From NCBI RefSeq assembly GCF_040222815.1, contig NZ_JAVKCH010000015.1, positions 434,001 through 498,000 of the forward strand: a stretch of DNA of 64,000 nucleotides, written 5' to 3'. The DNA is from Imperialibacter sp040222815 (lineage in GTDB: Bacteria; Bacteroidota; Bacteroidia; Cytophagales; Cyclobacteriaceae). The notes beneath the pieces were generated by a model that had not been told where the DNA came from, made no database searches, and saw nothing but the letters and a program-made list of their open reading frames with translations. This document shows positions 58,043 through 64,000 of the stretch, piece by piece. The first letter of the stretch is position 1, and the number at the start of each line of letters is the position of its first letter. Made by a program: the position numbers and the translations under genes.

Positions 58043-59035
58043 TCAATTTCCTGAGTTAAGGGCATCTGCTTTGTTGTTGGTGGGCAGTACTTCAAGATGC
58101 CCTTCGGGAAGCCTGAGTAAGTAGCTTTTTCCTTTCCTAACATTCAAAGCACCCCTCCTTAACCATGGGTTGTGCAGTCTGAGTTCCTTGTATGACAAGC
58201 CTCTTGCCTGGGCAAAGTCGACCAAACTGGGTATGTCTTCGGTAACTCGCAGCGTGTCTAGCGGAATAACAGGGTACAATAGCTCTTGCGGAATATCATA
58301 TCCATATTTTTTCGGGTGTTCGAGAATCTCTTTGATGGCAAGCAGGCGGAACATGTACCTGGAAGTTTCTTCGTTCAAGAGCAGGTCGTAGTAGGAGTTT
58401 GTTTTCTGCTCCTCGAGCTCGTCTGCCAGCCCTTTCATTCCCATGTTGTAGGATGCTGCCACGTTGGTCCAGTTCCCAAACTTTTCCTTTGCCTTGAGCA
58501 TGTATCTGGCCGCCGCCGCTGTAGAAGCAATCGGGTCGTAGCGCTGATCAACCTCCCGATTGATCTCCAGGCCAAAATCGTTGCCAGTACCTTCTCGTAT
58601 TTGCCAAAAACCTACTGCCTGCCTTGGAGAAACAACATTCTCAAGGCCACTTTCAATCACTGACAAATACTTAAAATCTGTAGGAATGCCATTTTCTTTG
58701 AGCAGCTCTTCAAGCAAAGGCAACCAGCGGTTGGATCGTTTGATAAGGAAGATCGTGCTGCTGTGCCAGTAGGAGTTGACATGTATTTCCCTGTCAAGTC
58801 GTTCCCTCACATCTGTCATATGTAAGGGCACCGGCTCTCCTGCAAAACTCAGGGTATCTGGCAACTCGAACACTTTGACGTAATTATCTGGCAGAGTGAC
58901 CTCCAGAGGCACTGTTTCCATGGAAGCGGGGGGCGGCGTCAGGTATTCATCTTTGCCCGTGGTGCGCTTGTAAACAAAATAACCGCCGATGATAAGGATG
59001 CCGAGCCAAAGCTGCAACATGATGAATTTACGCAT
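58043..59035 (-). CDS. Membrane-anchored lytic transglycosylase (MltD-like)
   Basis: A 330-residue cell-wall enzyme that cleaves peptidoglycan glycan strands with 1,6-anhydro product formation. An N-terminal membrane helix (FIMLQLWLGILIIGGYFVYK) anchors it. The GH23/SLT domain has the catalytic Glu in LSVIESGLENVVSPRQAVGF near 130-150, then WQIREGTGNDFGLEINREVD, and NVAASYNMGMKGLADEL near 207. The C-terminus (SYKELRLHNPWLRRGALNVR) looks LysM-like but short. The ATG at 59035 (MRKFIMLQLW) replaces an in-frame TTG at 59071. It follows uvrA's direction with a 33-nt gap upstream of uvrA. Confidence 0.88.
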   Translation of the reverse strand: MRKFIMLQLWLGILIIGGYFVYKRTTGKDEYLTPPPASMETVPLEVTLPDNYVKVFELPDTLSFAGEPVPLHMTDVRERLDREIHVNSYWHSSTIFLIKRSNRWLPLLEELLKENGIPTDFKYLSVIESGLENVVSPRQAVGFWQIREGTGNDFGLEINREVDQRYDPIASTAAAARYMLKAKEKFGNWTNVAASYNMGMKGLADELEEQKTNSYYDLLLNEETSRYMFRLLAIKEILEHPKKYGYDIPQELLYPVIPLDTLRVTEDIPSLVDFAQARGLSYKELRLHNPWLRRGALNVRKGKSYLLRLPEGHLEVLPTNNKADALNSGN

Positions 59036-59147
59036 ACTCTTATTTTCTTGGGGGCAGTACAGATTTGCCAAAACGCAAAAATACGTTTAAATCGAGACAA
59101 TTAAAACGAAGGTGAAAACATGATTTGCTGATTGGCAGTGGCAAAGA

Positions 59148-60071
59148 CTATTTCAGCAAAATGCTTTCCAAAGCACCTTTGAGGTGGGGACAATCAAACT
59201 TGAATCCCATACTCTCAGCTTTTTTGGAGGAAATCTTGCTACCACCCAGGACAATCTGCGCCATTTCACCAAGCGCCACTTTCAGAACGAAGCCAGGAAC
59301 GGGTGGCAGCCAAAGCAGCTTCTTCAATACTTTTGCAGCCTCTTTTGTGATTTCTTTGTTAGTGACTGGCGATGGACTTACGCCGTTGTAAACTCCTTCA
59401 TAGGCAGTATTCTGAATGGCTTCAACAAACAAGCTGCAGAGATCATCGATATGAATCCAGCTCATCCACTGCTTGCCGGTTCCTAAAGGGGCACCGAACC
59501 CAAATTTAAGTGGGGCTAGTAGTTGTGGCAGTGCGCCACCTTTGTCACTCAACACAACTCCTACCCGGATAAGCACCCTGCGCATTTCCATGTCTTCAAC
59601 GGGAGCGGATGATGCCTCCCAGGACTTTACCACCTGGGCAAGAAAATCGTCTCCAGCTGGTGACTTTTCATCAATCATAGCATCGCCAGTATCGGCGCCG
59701 TAGTACCCAATCGCAGAAGCGCCAATAAATACTTTAGGTTTCCGCTTAAGAGCCGAGAGCTTTTCCATGAGCAGTGCTGTCGACTTCGTTCTGCTTTCAA
59801 GTATCAGCTTTTTTCTTGCTTCCGTCCAGCGCTTATCGGCGACTCCTGCACCTGCCAAATGCACAACTGCTTCAAGGCCTTCCAGGGCACCATCTTGTAT
59901 CGCCCCCTTTTCAATATCCCATTTATAGGTTTTATACTTGTCGGCCTTTCCGGAAGACCTGCTCAGCCAAGCCACTTCGTACCCAGCCTCGGTCAGCAAC
60001 TCGCTCAGGCGGCTTCCAATTAAACCGCTTCCTCCCGTTACCAGTATTTTGCCTTTCGTTGTCTCTCTCAT
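59148..60071 (-). CDS. TIGR01777 family NAD-dependent epimerase
   Basis: A 307-residue extended short-chain dehydrogenase (YfcH type). The Rossmann motif is ILVTGGSGLIGSRLSELLTE near 8-27, with the next landmark EAVVHLAGAGVADKRWTEAR near 67-86 and the active-site region IGASAIGYYGADTGDAMIDE near 114-133, then WMSWIHIDDL near 200. A C-terminal DUF1731-like segment (VPGFVLKVALGEMAQIVLGG, then RKISSKKAESMGFKF-type ending) completes the family pattern. The substrate is unknown. It is upstream of the lytic transglycosylase on the same strand with a 112-bp gap. Confidence 0.9.
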   Translation of the reverse strand: MRETTKGKILVTGGSGLIGSRLSELLTEAGYEVAWLSRSSGKADKYKTYKWDIEKGAIQDGALEGLEAVVHLAGAGVADKRWTEARKKLILESRTKSTALLMEKLSALKRKPKVFIGASAIGYYGADTGDAMIDEKSPAGDDFLAQVVKSWEASSAPVEDMEMRRVLIRVGVVLSDKGGALPQLLAPLKFGFGAPLGTGKQWMSWIHIDDLCSLFVEAIQNTAYEGVYNGVSPSPVTNKEITKEAAKVLKKLLWLPPVPGFVLKVALGEMAQIVLGGSKISSKKAESMGFKFDCPHLKGALESILLK

Positions 60072-60178
60072 ACCAGATGCTTTTGCTGCTTGTTACCTCT
60101 GTATAATTCACTTTTCAACTTCCGTATTAATTACGCATTTTTAGCCAACATTTGCGTTAAATAAGAAATGGTGTTTGA

Positions 60179-60922
60179 ATGAAAAACTGCATATTCCTGC
60201 TTTCTGTTTTAATTATCTTGACTTCAGCAGCAGGCGTGTCGGCTCAAAGCAAAAATGCCGGGGCCAGTTCAACAGCTGTGCCAGATTTCGGCCCGGCAGT
60301 GGCGTCGGCTTCCCTTACGATTGGCAGCGACAAGCACTCTGGTTATACGGCTCAGTTCGACTTCCCTCCAAAAAACCTGAAAAAGGGTTGGTGGCGGTAC
60401 CTTAAAACCGTAGCCAGGGTAAAAAACCGCAAAACTTACTGGAAACTTTCAGTGCCCCCTAAAAAAGGTTCGTCGAATGTGCCAATAGAAATGTTTTCCG
60501 AAATAAAGGTCGATGGTAATTCTTCCAGGTTAACGCTTGTGCTGAATAGTGTGAATATGGATGCGCCGACAAGGAAAGAGTATATGCAGCAGACAAAGAA
60601 TTTCCTTCAGGAATTCAAGTCAAAATTCTATGGTGACTACATTCAACAGCTGATAGTTGTTGCCGAAAAGCAAGCCAAAAAAACCAGCGCCGATCACCAA
60701 AAAGCTGTAGCAAAAAGACAGAAGTTGATGGCAAAACTGGAAAAGTCCAAGGCCCGAAGTACCGATAAAGACACCGCCTTTGAGGATGAAGAGCTGGTGG
60801 CCGCCATCAACACGCTGGGACAACTGATAGCAGAGAAAGCGGCGGCAGTAGACGCTTCCCAAAAGGAAATTGACTCATTGAAAAAGACCCTCCTGAACTA
60901 TATTCAAAAAAGCGGGGGCTAG
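60179..60922 (+). CDS. Exported protein with C-terminal coiled coil
   Basis: A 247-residue secreted protein of unknown family. The signal peptide NCIFLLSVLIILTSAAGVSA is followed by a Ser/Ala-rich segment and a compact beta region (SGYTAQFDFPPKNLKKGWWR, TYWKLSVPPKKGSSNVPIEM). From about residue 140 a charged helical coil begins (EFKSKFYGDYIQQLIVVAEK, KRQKLMAKLEKSKARSTDKD, EKAAAVDASQKEIDSLKKTL). A Trp-Trp-Arg motif sits near residue 70. It has no operon partner. The role may be structural in the periplasm; I cannot say more. Confidence 0.65.
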   Translation: MKNCIFLLSVLIILTSAAGVSAQSKNAGASSTAVPDFGPAVASASLTIGSDKHSGYTAQFDFPPKNLKKGWWRYLKTVARVKNRKTYWKLSVPPKKGSSNVPIEMFSEIKVDGNSSRLTLVLNSVNMDAPTRKEYMQQTKNFLQEFKSKFYGDYIQQLIVVAEKQAKKTSADHQKAVAKRQKLMAKLEKSKARSTDKDTAFEDEELVAAINTLGQLIAEKAAAVDASQKEIDSLKKTLLNYIQKSGG

Positions 60923-60973
60923 TGTAAGTTCCTATTTCTCACACTGCATGTCGATCCCTTGTCTTTAAAGACT

Positions 60974-60981
60974 TATATTTG
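60974..60981 (+). promoter_or_regulatory. Bacteroidota-type -7 element upstream of prfC
   Basis: TATATTTG matches TAnnTTTG and lies 71 nt before the prfC ATG at 61052. No -33 TTTG at the standard distance is visible. The prfC leader also carries a strong Shine-Dalgarno AAGGAG (61042-61047) with a 4-nt spacer, rare for this phylum, which fixes the prfC start. Confidence 0.5.
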
Positions 60982-61051
60982 CAAAATCTTTGTGAATGAG
61001 GCCCTTTTATCCACCAAATCCAGAGTAAATCACGAATAGTTAAGGAGTTGT

Positions 61052-62653
61052 ATGAAGAACACTGCAGAATTAGATCGCCGCAGAACATTTGCCATTATCA
61101 GTCACCCCGATGCGGGAAAAACAACGTTGACGGAAAAACTACTTCTTTTCGGCGGTGCTATTCAATCAGCCGGAGCCGTTAAGAACAACAAAATCAAGAA
61201 GACTGCTACCTCCGACTTTATGGAGATAGAAAAGCAGCGTGGCATTTCCGTGGCTACATCCGTGATGGGTTTCGAATACAAAGGCATCAAGATCAATCTG
61301 CTGGACACTCCTGGTCACAAAGACTTTGCAGAAGATACCTACCGGACGCTTACCGCTGTTGACAGCGTTATACTTGTGGTAGACTCTGTGAAGGGTGTGG
61401 AAGAGCAAACCGAAAAACTCATGAGCGTATGCCGGATGCGGGACACGCCTGTGATTGTGTTTGTGAATAAAATGGACCGGCCGGGCAAAGACCCATTCGA
61501 GCTTATGGACGAGCTGGAGGACAAGCTGAGCATTAAAGTGCGTCCGCTGAGCTGGCCTATCAACAATGGTTCGGATTTTAAAGGAGTCTACAACCTGTAT
61601 AAAAAGCACCTCAATCTCTTCAATGCCAACAAGACCGCCGTTGAGAGAGATATTGTTTCATTTTCGGATCTCCAAAGTCCCAAGCTGGAAGAAATCATAG
61701 GCAAAGATGCCGATACGTTGAGAGAAGACGCCGAGCTTGTTGAAATGGCTTATGAACCTTTTGATAAGGAGAACTACCTGGACGGGCTTTTGGCTCCGGT
61801 GTTTTTTGGCAGTGCCTTGAACAACTTTGGTGTACAGGAACTACTTGACACTTTCATAGAAATTGCCCCAACGCCCTTGCCACGGAACACCAACCTTCGT
61901 GAGGTGCTTCCTACCGAAAAGAACTTCTCGGGCTTTGTTTTCAAGATACACGCCAACCTTGACCCACGCCACCGCGACAGGATCGCCTTCCTCAGGGTGT
62001 GCAGCGGAGTGTTTGAGCGGAACAAATTTTATCACCATGTGAGGCTCAACAAGAATGTTCGGTTTGCCAACCCTACAAGCTTCATGGCCCAGGACAAAGA
62101 AACGATTGACTCGGCATTTCCTGGTGATGTAGTAGGTTTATATGACACCGGGAACTTCAAAATTGGTGACACATTGAGTGAAGGTGAGATGATCACTTAC
62201 AAAGGGATTCCGAGTTTTTCCCCGGAGATTTTCAGAGAGTTGGAAAATGCTGACCCCATGAAATCGAAGCAGATGGAAAAGGGTATTCACCAGTTGACTG
62301 ACGAAGGAGTTGCACAGCTTTTCATCAAGCAACCAGGCAACAGAAAAATAGTGGGCACCGTGGGTGAACTACAGTTCGACGTGATTCAATACAGACTGCT
62401 GCATGAATATGGAGCCAGTTGCCGGTTCAGACCAATGCCCATGTACAAAGCCTGCTGGGTAAGCTCCGACAACCCTGCCAAGCTTAAGGACTTCCTCGAC
62501 TTTAAGGCCAACTCTATCGCACTGGATAAAGATGGTTTACCCGTTTATCTGGCTGAATCCAAAGGCATGCTTGACGTGATGATTTCCAAATACCCCGAAA
62601 TCGACTTTGCGTTCCAGTCGGAGCACAACAGGATGGCGGATAGTGAGGCTTAA
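61052..62653 (+). CDS. prfC: Peptide chain release factor 3
   Basis: A translational GTPase that removes RF1/RF2 from the ribosome after termination. The 533-residue protein has ISHPDAGKTTLTEKLLLFGG (G1) near 16-35, the RF3 region RGISVATSVMGFEY (G2) near 66, LLDTPGHKDFAEDTYR (G3) near 86 and VNKMDRPGKDPFELMDELED (G4) near 140. Domains II-III end with KQPGNRKIVGTVGELQFDVI near 427 and YPEIDFAFQSEHNRM at the C-terminus. RF3, not EF-G or EF4, is shown by AVKNNKIKKTATSDFMEIEK. It has its own -7 and SD elements; a single-gene unit is likely. Confidence 0.97.
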   Translation: MKNTAELDRRRTFAIISHPDAGKTTLTEKLLLFGGAIQSAGAVKNNKIKKTATSDFMEIEKQRGISVATSVMGFEYKGIKINLLDTPGHKDFAEDTYRTLTAVDSVILVVDSVKGVEEQTEKLMSVCRMRDTPVIVFVNKMDRPGKDPFELMDELEDKLSIKVRPLSWPINNGSDFKGVYNLYKKHLNLFNANKTAVERDIVSFSDLQSPKLEEIIGKDADTLREDAELVEMAYEPFDKENYLDGLLAPVFFGSALNNFGVQELLDTFIEIAPTPLPRNTNLREVLPTEKNFSGFVFKIHANLDPRHRDRIAFLRVCSGVFERNKFYHHVRLNKNVRFANPTSFMAQDKETIDSAFPGDVVGLYDTGNFKIGDTLSEGEMITYKGIPSFSPEIFRELENADPMKSKQMEKGIHQLTDEGVAQLFIKQPGNRKIVGTVGELQFDVIQYRLLHEYGASCRFRPMPMYKACWVSSDNPAKLKDFLDFKANSIALDKDGLPVYLAESKGMLDVMISKYPEIDFAFQSEHNRMADSEA

Positions 62654-62753
62654 ACTTGCTTCTCACAACCTAACCGTATAATTATCAACCGAGTTTTGTA
62701 AATTAGTGTTGCATTGGCTTTTCATTTAAAGCCAGGAACAGACTGCTACGTTA

Positions 62754-63008
62754 ATGGATAAAAAACCCAATTTGCCTGGCCATTTGCTTTGGGAGTACGA
62801 TCTGGAGACTTTCAACTATGACAAGTCATACAAGATTGTCATTGAGAGAGTGCTTCAATTGGGAAACCTTGACGAATGGAAGGAGATTATTAGGTACTAC
62901 GGAGAACCTAAGATTCTTGAAACGATAGACTGGAGTGCTCAGCTGGGCAGAAGGGAAAAGGAGTGGTCGAAATTTTTCCTTAAATCTGATTTTTTGGATG
63001 TTGCATAA
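62754..63008 (+). CDS. Putative DUF6922-type partner (antitoxin) of an AbiEii-type toxin
   Basis: An 84-residue protein of the small family that precedes AbiEii-type nucleotidyltransferase toxins in Bacteroidota. It starts MDKKPNLPGHLLWEYDLETF, with the conserved DKSYKIVIERVLQLGNLDEW and EIIRYYGEPKILETIDWSAQ. It appears full length. Its stop overlaps an ATG (62998) that starts the toxin remnant. An antitoxin role is inferred from gene order in related loci; the family name is from memory. The toxin is no longer able to function, so this gene is an orphan. Confidence 0.7.
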   Translation: MDKKPNLPGHLLWEYDLETFNYDKSYKIVIERVLQLGNLDEWKEIIRYYGEPKILETIDWSAQLGRREKEWSKFFLKSDFLDVA

Positions 63009-63309
63009 CGAGTCATTGGAAGACTTTGCCGCCATGAAGCTCAATGCTATTTCCAACTCCGGCAAACAGCTCAAGGACTTTATAGACGTCTACTACCTCC
63101 TGGAGCATTTCTCGATGAACGAAATGATCGCCTTCTACACTACTAAGTACCCTAATTTCAACCCGCTCATTGCTTTGCGGTCAGTCAACTACTTTGATGA
63201 TATCGACCCCGCCATTGACCCTCCCAAATTGAAGGAAAAATTGCCTCTTGCTGAAATTAAAAAGCGAATTAACGACGCTGTGCTGCATTCGAAGAAGCGG
63301 TTTGGGTAA
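62998..63309 (+). pseudogene. AbiEii/AbiGii-type toxin, internally deleted
   Basis: The frame keeps the toxin start (MLHN, overlapping the antitoxin stop) and then jumps to the C-terminal helical domain: EDFAAMKLNAISNSGKQLKD, FIDVYYLLEHFSMNEMIAFY, YPNFNPLIALRSVNYFDDID. Full members of this family are about 210-240 residues; this one is 103. The nucleotidyltransferase core (GG-TAL-LQ, GHR-S-DIDLF type motifs) is gone, so it cannot transfer nucleotides. The deletion is in frame, so a 103-residue protein could still be made. The missing part is taken from knowledge of relatives, not from a second copy here. Confidence 0.75.
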
Positions 63310-63424
63310 TCTTCCTTTTCAGGAGTTCAACGAAGAATTGGCGATCTGAAGGAGGCGATAATCTCCTGGCCAGGGGAAGTGAGGAAATAAAGCCAGGCGC
63401 TCCGGTAAACATAAATATCCGGCA

Positions 63425-63448
63425 GGCAGATGGTTTTCTCCATCTGCC
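63425..63448. terminator. Possible hairpin between the toxin remnant and the CC-rich gene
   Basis: GGCAGATGG (63425-63433), loop TTTTCT, CCATCTGCC (63440-63448) form a perfect 9-bp stem in the 164-bp gap. It lies where two convergent transcripts end. The flanking T or A tracts are weak, so termination is only possible. Confidence 0.35.
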
Positions 63449-63473
63449 GGTTTGGATTGCTTCAATCAGCTGG

Positions 63474-63668
63474 TCACTTGTCACAACAGGCCGTCCCATC
63501 TGCGGGCTGGGCGCAGCAGGCTCCGCCGTTATCTTCGGGGGCCGTGCTCGGTGTGCAACAGGCTCCGCCTGACGACGGCTTGCTACAGCATGAAGCCGGC
63601 TCCTGGGCTACTGCCCGAGTGATAGTGCTCTTTTGTAATGCGGGAATGTTCAACGTTTGAGTTTCCAT
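63474..63668 (-). CDS. CC-rich small protein, metallothionein-like
   Basis: A 64-residue cytoplasmic protein with four Cys-Cys pairs at regular spacing in its second half: ASCCSKP, GACCTPS, GACCAQP and TACCDK, separated by Ser/Gly/Pro-rich spacers. The N-terminus METQTLNIPALQKSTITRAV is ordinary. Eight Cys in 40 residues suggest metal or arsenic/thiol binding; no His or CxC metallothionein pattern is seen, so the class is uncertain. The neighbouring sigma-factor end also carries CC and two further Cys at its C-terminus. Its start ATG is at 63668. An associated role in metal or thiol stress is inferred. Confidence 0.65.
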   Translation of the reverse strand: METQTLNIPALQKSTITRAVAQEPASCCSKPSSGGACCTPSTAPEDNGGACCAQPADGTACCDK

Positions 63669-63845
63669 GTAGTATTGTTTTAATTGCCACCTGTAAAGAC
63701 GATGAGAGGAGATTTTGACGCAGTTTAAGCAAAAATTTTAGCGAGTAGCCGACCTATCGGGAGCATCAAAAAAGCCCCGCCTGCAAGGATGTAGAAATTC
63801 CGGCCGGAAGATTCATTTACCTGCTGTGTGTTGTGTCATAGCCTC

Positions 63846-64000
63846 TCAACAGCCGTCACCGCACTTACGGGGGGTCACTTCCAAAATGCCACCACGGGTG
63901 TCACTTTCCACTTTGCAACATTCAAGAATAATCTGCTTCAGCCGCTCCCTGCCTCGCTGCACCCTGCTTCGAAGGGAGGAGTAGGCCATCCCGTATTTCT
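63846..64000 (-). CDS. sigZ: SigZ-like RNA polymerase sigma factor, C-terminal part (runs off right edge)
   Basis: The last 51 codons before a TGA at 63846-63848 read KYGMAYSSLRSRVQRGRERL, then KQIILECCKVESDTRGGILE and VTPRKCGDGC. The sigma region 4.2 helix (SSLRSRVQRGRERLKQIIL) followed by a CC pair and a C-rich tail is typical of SigZ-family ECF sigma factors in Bacteroidota. The start lies outside the window. It precedes the CC-rich peptide gene on the same strand, with 177 bp between. Confidence 0.75.
   Translation of the reverse strand, partial: KYGMAYSSLRSRVQRGRERLKQIILECCKVESDTRGGILEVTPRKCGDGC

Noticed and set aside
63269..63499. 76-codon minus-strand frame
   Set aside because: It is antisense to the toxin remnant end and spans the hairpin; no gene-like features.
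1..64000. tRNA, rRNA, CRISPR arrays, transposases or integrases
   Set aside because: I scanned the intergenic gaps for T-loop and acceptor-stem patterns, regular spaced repeats and DDE or tyrosine-recombinase frames and saw none.

Overview
The window looks like a chromosome segment of a gliding, type IX-secreting member of the Bacteroidota, most likely a marine Cytophagales. The evidence is a gldK-gldL-gldM-gldN cluster, PorP/SprF and PorW/SprE homologues, a secreted protein with a C-terminal T9SS sorting domain, DUF4249 lipoproteins, -7 elements of the TAnnTTTG type, rare Shine-Dalgarno sequences, and an F-type ATPase operon without atpD/atpC. Most of it is ordinary housekeeping sequence with short accessory patches.

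Layout. 1-3805 (-): thrA-thrB-thrC threonine operon; thrC runs off the left edge. 4117-7226 (+): tandem DUF4249 lipoproteins and a DUF6503-like lipoprotein. 7243-8411 (-): LURP-one-like protein and a YefM/YoeB toxin-antitoxin pair. 8464-14214 (-): oadG-oadA-oadB Na+-pumping decarboxylase, with a T9SS cargo gene inserted after oadB and a 25-codon copy of the oadB 3' end beyond it. 14397-18161 (+): ModF-like twin ABC ATPase, rsgA and an SMP-30-like lipoprotein. 18473-21885 (-): ECF sigma factor, probable anti-sigma factor, DUF4097-like protein and two outer-membrane barrels. 21964-23407 (-): UbiA-like membrane protein and methyltransferase. 23698-26300 (+): an A+T-rich two-gene accessory module flanked by two copies of the atpG terminator.

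26405-33312 (-) is one compact block: M23 peptidase, bactofilin, AtpZ, a small membrane protein, then atpB-E-F-H-A-G. Two strong intercistronic hairpins lie exactly after the c and alpha genes, where the subunit need drops. 33420-40102 (+): porW/sprE, a class A penicillin-binding protein and uvrC. 40130-49558 (-): the T9SS/gliding locus (BamA/TamA-like protein, DUF4271 protein, hemD, porP/sprF, gldK-L-M-N). 49538-51070 (+): hemW and a small acidic protein. 51072-54293 (-): LytTR regulator with its histidine kinase, and NDH-2. 54679-55005 (+): a small exported protein with a foldable leader. 55118-60071 (-): uvrA, a lytic transglycosylase and a TIGR01777 epimerase. 60179-63309 (+): an exported coiled-coil protein, prfC and a decayed AbiEii-type toxin-antitoxin locus. 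63474-64000 (-): a CC-rich 64-residue peptide beside the C-terminus of a SigZ-like sigma factor.

Functional links. GldK/L/M/N, PorP, PorW and possibly the DUF4271 protein build or drive the type IX secretion machine that would export the cargo at 8629-10725. The oad pump and F-ATPase handle ion gradients together with NDH-2. Bactofilin, M23 peptidase, class A PBP and lytic transglycosylase serve the cell wall. No clear new defence or biosynthetic system is present. The best leads are the duplicated gene-end repeats that flank two accessory modules, the ATP synthase intercistronic hairpins, the in-frame collapse of the AbiEii toxin, and the CC-rich peptide next to sigZ.
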